Positions 1 to 12,200 of a DNA stretch of 64,000 nucleotides are shown here, piece by piece; within the stretch, counting starts at the first letter, position 1; every line of letters starts with the position of its first letter. Where the stretch lies: the NCBI RefSeq assembly GCF_964355755.1, contig NC_092678.1, positions 7,846,922-7,910,921 of the forward strand. Reading direction: 5' to 3'. Below the pieces are notes generated by a model, which saw only the letters and a list, made by a program, of their open reading frames with translations, was not told the DNA's origin and did not search any database. The stretch is from Antedon mediterranea (Eukaryota; Echinodermata; Crinoidea; Comatulida; Antedonidae). The position numbers were made by a program, and so were the translations under genes.

Positions 1-3000
1 TATGATTGGTCAGATCCCTTATGTTGCGTTACGTTGTTTTGTGGCATCTGTAGTGGGAACCACGCATTAGTCTTGTTCACATTGTGCTATCGTGAGTTGG
101 TAATCATGATGGTCTGTCATGATAATTGAACATGTGAAGTTGTTTAGGAATATCAAACCAAGTTCATTTCGTACTATGTGGTATTGGCTAAAAAGGTTGT
201 ACTGTATTATGCAATGACTTGTCTTTCTAAAGCAAACTGCTGATTGATTGAGTTCCAGGATTTTCAAATAGAAAGAGGGTGGGGGTGGCAGGGGGCGGCG
301 GATTGGTGGTTGACTTCAGACACTAACTATTTGTTTTGAGCCACAGGTGCCCATGTATGAAGTGAATGTTGGTATTAATGACACACCTAAATGTCTCCTG
401 CACTATTTTGCAGTAAAAACTAGAAACTAGCCCAAATTAAAATTAAGCCATAATTACCCTTTGCCTCACACTAAAAAACATCCTTTAAAACTGTATTACT
501 AAAAGCCAGGTGAGTGTTAGATTCAGTGACCTTTGACCTACAGACAACAGGAATGGTTTTAAGTCAACCTATACCTCTGGGACCCTGGGAATCTAAAGGA
601 AAATTATTTAATTTGCACAATTTCATTACTGTAGGTTAGGTCACTGTAACATATCATTTGTGTATTTACATTTGCCCACTTTTATTGCTAGGGAAAGGGT
701 TTTTTAAAACTTGTTTTGTTTCTATTTGCAAGTACTGCAGAAATAGGTCTCACAAAGATACACAAAATTAATTAATTATATGGTTTTAAATACCTTAATC
801 AATTCTGTCGAAACGTTATTTGTTTTTATAGAGACATTTTAAACATCATGTATTACTTTGAATAAGGGAATATATTTGTTTCCATGTTTTTATTCAATAA
901 AAAAAGATTACAGTACATGACTATTTAGTATTAATTATTCATTCATTTATTTCCTTCATACACATACATACATTAAAAATAAACCCAATTTCTTAGATAA
1001 ATAATAAAATGAAGGAGGCACGGAAAGCAAACAAAAACAATACAATAGTATCGCAATTGAATGACTGTGGTTGATCAAGCGTTCAATAGTGCTTTACAAA
1101 ACTTACTTTCTGAGAACATCTCCGATATAAATATCCCAACCACTGTAAATCCATATATGATTGGTTCAAATTCTGATAGTGTTAGTTCATGTATGTCAAA
1201 ACATCGTCTGTCTGACATCAATAAAGGCCAAAACAATTCTTTTTAATAGCTCAGTCATACTATCGCTTATGATATTTATATCTCTTACCAACTCTATGTC
1301 TAAAGCTTAACATTTCTAATGCACAGATGATAGTAAATTAAGTGGGTGTCTACTGATACACACTTTTTAAGATATTTTGAAAAAACCACCGCGAATACTG
1401 AGGATTGCGCAAGTGTATTTTCTTTCTTTCATCAATCATCAACTATCTTACTTTAAACGTTTTGGATATTTTAATCATTCCACAACAAGTTTTGAATGGC
1501 TATCCATCTGGATTTAGTGAGGCTTCGTAGGCCGGAGTTGATGCGGGACCTTTCAGAAACAAAACAAATTTTTATATGCAAATCATACTATTGTCGCGCA
1601 AAAACGACTAGATTCAACAAAGGTGTTGTGGTTTTCTGGTTAAATTTGGATGCTTAAAAAACTATGTTAACACAAGCATTTATCCCAATTATCCAATAGA
1701 AAATGTGTTTGACCTAAGGTTAATAATAATTAACTACAGTACTATGCAGACTTTAATCATTATTTTTATAAAAACGTATTATTACCGTACATAGCTTATC
1801 ATTAATTTCCATGCATAATGCTCAATTTAATGCAATTAGTAGAGTGTAATCACATTAATACGATGTGCAGCCTTTATGTTTAACATTGTAATGTATGCAT
1901 TTTTCAATTAAATTATACAATAAATTTGAAATTAAGCTTATTCAATTTAAAATAGTAATTATGAAATGACATGCAATAAAAAAAAAAACAGTTTTGTTGA
2001 TAGATTATGTTAACTGTATCAAAAAAACAAAAACAAAGATTGAATTCACTATAACAGCACATATTCTTGCGATTCTCCCAACAATATTATTGTGCATTGA
2101 CGAGGTCTGTACTTTGACACTGAATTAAATTGCAAAGTGCATTGCATTTAAGCTTTGGGCTGACCTTGGAAAAATATCTAGATCTAGTTTTACCAGGTCA
2201 GTTCAAACCAGGTTCAATCTGTCTATATTATTAGATCTCTGTGCTATTTTGATACAGATCAGATTCCTACTTGTTATTTCTACTACTATTTTTTTTACAC
2301 TGTATATTTTAATTGCAAATTCAATTTTTGCACTCGCGTTTTTCTTTCTCTCCTATTCTCGCTATTTCTTCTTTCCTTGTCATTCTGCCAGCTGCCTTGC
2401 TAGCATCCGACCTTGAAATTAGAGCTTAATCAACCAATAGAATTACCTAAACAATAGCTGATCTGTTTCTGGCTGACTGACTGCTATTGTAAAATGTCTT
2501 TAGAATGTTAACTATTATTATAGTACTGTTCCTTTTTGTTCCTTTTCTTCATACAACCTTTATAAACATTAGCAATGTTGAAAGGAGAGAGTATAGAGTT
2601 AATTTTCTTAATCTGCCTTAACACCTGTACAATATAAGATCATAACTTGTCAATGTTGTAGAAACCAGGCAAGCCTGGTCAAAACTTAGTTTTGTCCGAA
2701 AAAATGAGTGAAACTGTATAGTATGCAGTTACATAATTTGCAATAAAATAATAATAATGACATTGCTCAATATATTTGACAAAAAGACCAAATAAAAAGC
2801 TTTCGCTTATCTAAATTTGGCCTTGTAATAATACAAATTAATTATGTAACAACAGACAGTAGATACTAAATGAATACAATACAATTAAAACAAAAATAAA
2901 AAAATAAATAAAAATATAAGATGTCACTGAATAGCAATATAACTAGCTACAGTAGGCATAGTGTAATATAGAAAGTCCAGAGTTTACACACCGGGGAACA

Positions 3001-3287
3001 TATGTACAGTGTTCTTGGTTTATCTTCAGACTCGCATCTTTAAGCTAACCACTTGGACGCAATGCAAGAAAGTACTGCACAAGTCCACTGTAAGTTAGTA
3101 ATTTGACCAATCACAAATAAACATACAGCGGAGGCCAGGTTAATAATAACTATAATGTATTCGTTTATATAGGGTTTATATAAGATATTCAAATGACGCT
3201 TTCCCCATATTACTCTGGTTATTTTTATCAAACACGTATAGAAAAATAACTAATGTTGTAGCCAGTAATAATAAAATAAGCACATTT

Positions 3288-3375
3288 GGTGCTGTGACCT
3301 AATCAGATACCCATTTGTACACCTGGGTGTAGAGAGCCAAATTGTCATTCCTAAGGACACAGGCATTGTGATGAA
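3288..3375. repeat. SINE-body fragment
   Basis: Contains ATACCCATTTGTACACCTGG followed by a TAAGGACACAGGC segment. This matches the body of the tRNA-derived SINE at 16.0-16.3 kb (TACCCATTTATACACTTGGG and CCTAAGGATACAAGC). The tRNA-like head is missing, so it is a truncated copy. Confidence 0.4.
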
Positions 3376-3613
3376 CATGTATTGGATCTGCCAGCACACT
3401 ATATGCCAAACGGTCTCAGTCTCACTCAGTCATATGGTTTAAAAATGCTATCCCTTGATGCATCAGTTTTTGTCAGCCAATGAATAGGCATGACCACGAT
3501 CAGTGATTTTTACCCCAGCCAATGAAATTCAACATACATTATTATTATTTAATGGTATTATAATATAAGGACCATGATCAGTTATATTGACTTCTTTGAA
3601 TTTCATAATCTGT

Positions 3614-3732
3614 CTAAACAGACTAGCCTTTCTTTTTGAATGCCTTATGTGTAAACAGAGCCTTTCTTTTTGAATGCCTTATGTCTAAACAGAGCCTTTC
3701 TTTTTGAATGCCTTATGTCTAAACAGAGCCTT
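3614..3732. repeat. 34-bp tandem repeat, about 3.5 copies
   Basis: The unit CAGAGCCTTTCTTTTTGAAT plus GCCTTATGTCTAAA repeats about three and a half times with almost no change. It lies inside the RAF intron. Near-identity between copies suggests recent expansion. Confidence 0.8.
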
Positions 3733-4563
3733 ACATTCCTTTTTAGCCTGTCTGCTGAGTTTATTCAACTTCAATTTGTTTTGCCTACTTTTAGATGACA
3801 TTTGAATTTGCAGCATTGATGAATCACTACGGAAACATCGCGAGTATTTCACTTTCACTAGTGTTAACAATTTAATTAGGAGAAATTAAACAAATTATGG
3901 AATTAATAATTATGATTGTATCGCCAAAATACTGTATCATGATAACTGTATTTTACCATACAAAATGATAGTCTGTAAAGACAATAGCTATATTAAACAA
4001 CATCATCATGATAGATTTTATATCCCCTGCTCTAACATCCAGGCACTTTTTGTTGCGTTGATTCCTGCTAACTCAGCAGTTGTATTTATCTAGCTGATTG
4101 CACACCTTGGAACTATTACACCAAAGGGTGTAGCCTAACAAAAGAACTTGGTGTGCGTAAATGTGTAGAGAGGTAACAATGGGACACGAAAGACCAGAGC
4201 CTCGCATTCCCTCCTCTAACCACATTTTGCAATGGGAAATTATATAATAATTCACTAAAATTTATTGATATTTTTTTCAATCTAGTCTTTTTTTAAAGAT
4301 TTAATTGGTGGCTATTTTTTAAAACTGAAAATAATTGTTAATGTTAAATTGTTCATTTTAAACTCTTGATTCAATATTATTATTATATTGTTTTTGCGCA
4401 TTGCACAATGTTTTTTAAGGGTGCAATGTTTTTTTCTTCCCATACATAAAATGTTTATAATATTACTTTGTTGTTGTACAATGACATAGAACTTGCTTTT
4501 TGAAAAAAAAGAGAAAAAAACCAAATTCAATTTAATTACCATGAAGAATTTGTTTTCTTGTAG

Positions 4564-4620
4564 CTTTTTGTCGAGAAACTTGAGCAGTTTCCAGCAACTA
4601 GAAGCATATCACATAATTAC
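4564..4620 (+). CDS. RAF exon: linker before C1 domain
   Basis: 19 codons, [19 protein letters not shown], between TTGTAG and GTAAGT. It aligns with the segment joining the Ras-binding and C1 domains in BRAF. Phase 0 at both ends. Confidence 0.85.
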
Positions 4621-6211
4621 GTAAGTAATTGAACAATGATAACATTTATGGTGTTAAATAATATTTGAAATACATAGAATTTTGTCCATAAACTATAAAA
4701 ATATTAAAGGCAACGAAGGAACCAAGTGTAACAATGTGGATTTTGTGTGGTATGCTGTACAGTACCTCAAAGGTCAAAGGGCACGAATTTTTTTCTCGTT
4801 GGATTAAAAATAATGAAGATTTGACATTTCGCTCTTTTTTGGCAATGTCCGCGTTTTATAAATGATGGCAAACAGTAGATAGATTTATTCTTGATGACCT
4901 ATTCAGTATAAGACAGAGCACAGTATACAGGACTAATATATGATCAGTATTAAAAGACGTTTCCTCTACTCTTTTTATGAAAAGTGCATCAAGTTGTTTA
5001 TTGTTCACATAGGCAATGTCTATTTACACAGAACCAACAGCTTTATGTTTCATCCAAAGGACAAGGCAATGAGAGTATCGTGCCTAAGCATACTAGCATC
5101 ATCATCATCATCAATTTAGATGTTTAAACACAGAGTACTACTATGACATCAATATGCGCTGTTATATTCACTTAATAAACATCTGTTTTAATTTTTAACC
5201 AACAGGTTAGGAAGACTTTTTACACACTTGCATTTTGTGATGCATGTCAAAAGTTACTATTCCATGGATTCAAGTGTTTGACCTGTAGCTACAAGTTCCA
5301 TCAAAGATGTGCAAGCAAAGTACCAACTGTGTGTGTCTCACCTGGTGCGGAAAACTTCTACAAAATGTAAGGCAAAATTAATTAACTCATTTTCTAGTGA
5401 TTCGGTATTTTCCCGTCTACAGAAACAGGTCCTTTCAAAAAAATAACCGATCTTTAATACTGTTTTAAAGGCCACAATTGATTCCAGTCTCGATTGTCAA
5501 AACCAAATTTAATAACCTTTTTATGTGAAGTGGTTTTTAGCTGTAATTCTGCCGCACGTAAACAATCCGCGGGAAACAAAAAATGTACATTAACGTAACT
5601 GCTAAACGCTGCTGTTATGCAATTGAGTAGAATATTGACGTCATTCGTTAAAGTTAAGGTTTACATGCTCATGCAAAAACAATCAACCATGAATGATTTC
5701 CAAATAAGAAACTAGTTTTGTTTTCAGTAAAAATTAGGCTGCCGCAAGAAGTTTATCAGGGTTCCCACCAACATGTCATTAGTGGTGGTTGCCAAAACTA
5801 GACTTGACTCTGATGTCAATGCGGCCCACGTCTCGTCTGCGTACATCCGGATAAATTTGGCTAACCAGTGCAGAGGACGGCTACAAAATTTGTCATCTCC
5901 TAGCCTAGATAGGATTTTAAGGCGGCGGCAATTTTAATATAGTGATGTGATGACAATGGTGTTTATTAACCCTACGAACCACCCTACGATCGATGAGTAG
6001 ATAATTATAATAACAATACTGTACATCGTAGTAGGTACTAACAATAGGCTACTATCTACCTACACGTAAATATAGTGGTGGTCTTAATGCTGTTTCTGAT
6101 TTAGGCTAATTTAAATACAAGCATGGGTATGCGAGTTTGGTGTAAGGCCAAAAAAAAATAAAAAATGTGTTGTCCACGTTTTGGGTAAATCCCAAAAATG
6201 GGTAGGTCGGT

Positions 6212-6245
<34 letters not shown>

Positions 6246-9200
6246 CCAAAAAATGTGTTGTCGGCAAAAAAATAAATAATTTACACAAATGATAAAAAAA
6301 AAAGACTTTACTTTTAAAAACACTTTTCATAGCACCCTATGCTCACGCTAGCTATAAATAATGTTTCAACAAAAGTTTAAAAAAGGTTTATTAAATAAAC
6401 GTATGCTTTTCTAGGCATGGACTACAGTAGGCCTCTAGGCCTAGCCCTAGCCATTTTTAAAGCCAAAAACAATCAAGATCGAAATAAACTATTTCAGTGT
6501 TATATGCTACATTACGCGAGTTAACATTATTCCAGATGAAAAATATTGAGTTTCATATTGTTTTATCCATACGTAATTACACTTGCATTAAAGATATAAC
6601 ATTAAAATGTAGGCCTTTATGAGCCATATTTCGCCGATTTATTATCGCGGGGAAATTCCCCACCAGGAGAGACATCAATCGATCGCGAGGATTAGGCCTC
6701 TAGGAGGCCTAGGCTAGAGGCCTAACGTGCATGCTGGAACGGGTGGACTATCGCTATATAAATAACAAGTTTGAACAAAAGAGCTTACGACAATCTTTAG
6801 GTAAATTTTTATTAAATGCAAAGGCCTACTTGCTTGGCGACTCATTTAACAAGTTCGTAATCATCGTAGTACTCTGTACAGTAAAACCAAAAAACACCGC
6901 ATCAACAACCTCGTGCGATTTACGATCTGTTGTTCTTTGCAGATCAACATTGGTAGAGTCCATTAATTATGAGGGTGTTAAAAAATGTGATAACTATTAA
7001 AAACGTGTCTCAACCACTGTGTAATCAAAGCGTTTATTTAGTTACAACTTCGTTCCCCCCAAAATTGATAATCGCGTATTCCGGTTATCACATGTTTGAG
7101 TCACTGTTGGTTGCAAACTTCTTTTTTACACGGCGGAGGTGAAATTTGGCGAATAAGACAATATATTTTCACTATTTGGTTTCACGATTGCCGACCTTCA
7201 TTTTTGTCACTTTAGGGTCGGTCGGGCGTGGCCAACACAATACATTTTTTTTTTGGCCTAATGGTTATGTAACAAGCCTTTCAACAATTAACAATAGCTT
7301 CAGTTGACTAACAATAGAACAGCAACGCGAAAATCCAACGAGTGAATTTGAAAAGAAATAGTTTTTTTTTTAAACTACTCGCATCAAAAAACGTGCACAT
7401 TAAATAAAATTATGTTTTAAAATTACAAATCAGAAATTATAACTCTTGCCTCTTGTACAAAAATGAAGTTTTTTGGACAAGTAGTTTTCGAGAAAATGCA
7501 ATTAGAGTTTACTTGTTACTTTAAGACTGCTCGCCGGCTTTTGAAAAATTTTGTCCTATCTTTTAACACTAGCAGGTCTGAAAAGTATACTAAAAAGTGG
7601 TCCAGAATTGGGACTGTGGTCCGAAATGGTCCCAAAATTTAATGGAACATGGTCCTTGACCACATATCTTTCTGTACATTCATTTTTGTAAAGACCTTAA
7701 GACTTTTTGAGTAATCCTGCTAACAAACAAACAAACAGAAAGACAAACAAACACACGAGATCGATTACATATACCTCCTTGGCGGAGGTAAATTACTAAA
7801 CCTAAATTAAGGTTTTTGGAATTCTTTGTGGGATTTGATTCATTTATTTTTATCTAATTTTTGTTATGGAAAAATATCTATTTACGAATTTTTGTTTTAC
7901 TTTACTAAATTTTACACTTGATTAAATGTACCTGGCTATTGAAAAACACCATGCCTGGATTATTCAGTTTATTTTTAGGCACTTATTACGTCAATGTTTT
8001 TATCACACTGTGAAATTCACAACAGCTTTTTGAAGGTTTAAAACACTTTACTCAAATGCAAATCACAAACATTAATCCTGGTTACTGTAGCGCAGTAATA
8101 TCCAGTCTACATCTATATTTACTATAGCATAGTGATACAGTACCTAATAAATATTCAAGTTAGAGCATAGTGGTACCCAATCTCTAGGTTACTATAGCAT
8201 AGTGGTACCCAATTTCTAGGTTACTATAGCATAGTGGTTCCCAAAAAATATCTAGTTTTACTATAGCACAGTAATACCAAATATCCAGGTTACTATAGCA
8301 TATTGGTACCCACTAAATACCCAGGTTACTAGCATAGTGGTTCCCAAAAAATATCTACGTTTACTATAGCACAGTAATACCAAATATCCAGGTTACTATA
8401 GCATAGTAGTACCCAATAAATACCCAGGTTACTAGCATAGTGATACACAATAAATACATAGGGGTGGGTCTATAGCATAGTGGTGCCAAATAAATACCCA
8501 GGTTACTATAGCATAGTGGTGCCAAATAATACCTAGGTTAACATAGCATAGGTTACCCTATAAATACCCAGGTTACCCTATAAATACCCAGGTTACTATA
8601 GCATAGTGGTACCCAATAGATACACAGGGTACTATACTGTAGCATAGTGGTGCCAAATAAATGCCCAGGTTAATATAGCATAGAGGCACCCGATAAAAAC
8701 CCAGGGTACTATTGCATAATGCCGCTACCCAATCTCAAAGTTACTATAGCATAGTGGTAACCAATTTAACATAGTGATACTCAATCTCCAAGTTGCTATA
8801 GCACAGTGGTATCCACCTATATCCAACTATAGTGTAGTGTTGTTTTAATATCCAGGCTACTATACCATGTTATTTGTTACCCAATTGATATCAATTTTCT
8901 ACTATAGCACACATGCACCAAATACAGTGGCCTCTCCTGGTTACTAGAAAATTGATTACCAAATTAATAAGGTAATATAAGATAGGACAGTGGTACCTAA
9001 TCCATGTTTTTAGTCGCGTGGACGCAACTCTATAGTTCACTATGTCGGTCGGTCTGTCTGTCGGTCCGGTATCACTATGCGTTTTAGCACGCGACTTATG
9101 GCTGTTGGCCTGTTCTACAGCACAGTAGTGTCCAACCTACAGTATACATCTAGACTAAATTGATTAACAGTGCCTACTCTACTATGCTATTATAGCACAG

Positions 9201-12200
9201 TTGTACACAAACATACCTTTTTTTCTTTTCATAGTTATGGTTATGATTATTTATTCTATTTTGACAAGATTTGGTTGATTTTCAGGATTCTAGCATTACC
9301 ACCTGATGAAGCGTATGTGAAATGGGACTATCCTATAAGTCATGGTGGCGCTGTTGAAAAGACGCTTGCTAAAAGCTCAAGTCTTACAGTACGTATATTA
9401 ACACCTACTACCTGCACTCGGTTTTAACAGTTAACAGTTATTTTCCACACAGGTCAGCCTGGATACCGAGGGAGAAATTAATTAAGCCACTGGGATTTGA
9501 TTACGAGCAAGAGTTGGATCTAGCCAGCTCGGTAGACCAGCAGGGTATACCCGAAAATGCAATGCATAGAGAGAGGTCCACATCTGCACCTAACGTTAGC
9601 ATAAACGCAGTAAATAACCCACTAACTGCATCACTGCTATCGGTAAGTTCTCGGTAGCGCCCTCACTGTCTCACTCTTATCGTACTATTGTTATGCTCTT
9701 ATTTTTCTAAAACTGTTTTTGTTTTGCTTTGCAAATATTCTAACTGGTGGTGGATCCAAAGATTAATGTTGGAATGATTTCAATAAACAAGTCATTGATA
9801 TTTGGAATGATATCAATAAACAATTTAAACAATGACAAAGTCATTTATAATTATTTAGTGCATGATCATCATATGATATTTATTGCCCTGATTGTTTTAC
9901 AAAGTAAAACTCTTAAAAAAATTGAATAATATAAAATAAATGGTACATAATAAATAAAAAAAATAGCAAATTAAATCACTAATTTACTAATATGCGTCAA
10001 CATGCAGTGAGCCGATTTGGAAGGGGACAAGCTTCCTCTCACTTCCTATAATTTGAAATTTAAAAAACAGTTTTCCTGGGAAATTTTCTTGGGAAAGGGC
10101 AGCTCCTATACTTCCTTAGGCTCCTTCCCCAATATCCAATCGCACTAATAAAAGTTCTGAAATGCTCAAGTGTTTGACTTAAAATTAATAAATATTTAAA
10201 GATTTCTCTTATTAGTTGTATTCACTTTTTCATTAATAATTATTAATACTGTATTGAATATGGCTACTCAATCACTAGGACTTTTTACAGGAAAAGATAA
10301 CAGATAATAAAAGAAAGTATATTTTGTCATTTATGTCATAATCTTGGATCCATCACTACTCTATTTAAAATAACAGCCATCTTTATTTATATCTAATTAT
10401 AAATGGCTGTGATTAGTTTTGTTTGATATTGTGATGATTGTTGTGGTTGTGAGTTGACATATTTATTTTGTATTAATTATCGTAGATTTCTACCTGTTTT
10501 TTTTTTACTTGTATTGTGAACAAGTTATCAATGTCATGTTGTGACTTTGGTGTTGGTTTAGCATTATACAATGGTCCGGTTTGCTATGGAGCGCTACCCC
10601 CTTGGATTCTCCGCTGTTTATTATGGCCTTATTAGGTATGTTAGGTTTTCCATACTTAGTTGTTAGTATCTTTTACCACATGTCCCTTCCCAGCCTGAAC
10701 TAGCATTTACTCATTTGAATCATCATTGTATCTTATCTTAATGAAATGAAGTTGAGGAACTTTTACTGTTCTGTACTGTACAGCTTACAGGCTAAAGTAC
10801 TGTTGTAGCCTATTTTTTATTGGACATTATATGCCAGACTAAAACCAGTTCTGAGTATTTTTAATAAATATATTATTGAATTTCCTCTATATTTGCTAAA
10901 ATTGATATTCTTTTTTTTTGGAAAAAAAGACAACCCAAAACTACCTGAATAAAAACAATAGAGAGTTAGATAAATAAGTTTTTGCACACTCTAACCAATA
11001 ATCGCTCTGATGGGAGAAGTCTTGTTAGGTGCTTTAGGCTTTAGCATTCGTAATTGATGTTTTGTTAGGCTGACCAAACTATATTATTACCTAGTTTTAT
11101 GTATTTTGAGCCCTTAAGAAGGTAGACCTGTACATGTCTTGAGGATCTTTTGCAATTGTTCCAGCAAGGTTCCAGTCGGTGCTGGCAAATCAAATCAAAA
11201 GTCAATGTTTCGTTTTTACGTCGCGCCATGCGTCTATACGCCAATTAATATGCGTGAAATGGAAACATTAATGTTCAATTTGATTTGCCGGCTCTGGACC
11301 GGAACCGTGCCAGAACAGGTGTGAAAGACGCTTATACCAAGAAAATCCAACAATATATTGAAACTATGAGCAGAAGATAGTCATCTTGATTGTTTACTTG
11401 TGCCCATGGAGAGATTCAATCAGCTGCCAGTCCTCTTGGGAATAGGATACACTAATCTTATAGGCACCCAGTTTGACATTAGGGCTCAATCAAATGGTAC
11501 AACAGGCTATTTTCAGGTCAAAGTTTAATTCCATGACAGATTATTCTAAAAACTAATGCTTCGTTTGAATGGTGTATTTCATATTTTGAATTATGGAAGT
11601 GGTATTATAATTTAGGCATACATCCACTAACTTTTTATTGATAAAACTCCGCACACATTTCATTTGGTGCATTCTATCGGTTTTGATAGTACTTTTATTT
11701 TCTAATACAAAAAATTAAAATATATTTTTTTGTCATTTTACACAAACAAACTGCATATTTCAATTATAAATTTATAAATCTAATATTCATAGCACATTTT
11801 TTATTTGTTAATACTGTACTACAAATTTGCATATCACGTTGCACCTGTACAGTTATATTATGTTAATTGATAACTGCACCTTGTTTTGATTTGGTTTACT
11901 GTTAATCGCTTGTTTTTTTTTTATTTGATTGAATCTTTTCGTTTTGTAGTGCACTTTGTTTGATGGACCCATAGACTGTGCCAAAGTTATTTTATGGTTT
12001 TTTTTCATGTCAATATTATTATTATTATACTGCAGTTACTGCAGTAATTACATTTTGTTACTGCATTTACATATGATTGTATTTTGTTTAAATGTAGAAC
12101 TTGTAGAAAGTTTTAAAGTTTGTATGATTAGCCAAACAAATGATGCAAAATAATTTCATACAGTTAAAGAGTAAAAAAATGTAGCTACTGCAGTAACTGC

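Larger units (their letters stand above)
1..4563 (+). other. RAF gene upstream intron, no exon recognised
   Basis: AT-rich non-coding DNA in front of the first recognisable RAF exon. I looked for the Ras-binding domain that precedes the C1 domain in RAF proteins and saw no convincing exon on either strand, so the window probably opens inside the intron between them. The short open frames here (for example 1061-1246) lack splice context and similarity. A tandem repeat near 3.6 kb and a SINE-like fragment near 3.3 kb are listed separately. Confidence 0.5.

Noticed and set aside
1061-1246. A 61-codon frame with polar, protein-like composition upstream of RAF
   Set aside because: No splice donor at its end, no similarity to the RAF Ras-binding domain, and no other support.
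8070-8895. Regular repeats resembling a CRISPR-type array
   Set aside because: Units are contiguous tandem copies without unique spacers, in an animal intron.
10561-10634. A splice-flanked 74-nt stretch in the RAF intron that codes for a protein-like segment ([13 protein letters not shown])
   Set aside because: Its length breaks the frame between the flanking RAF exons, and it has no RAF similarity.
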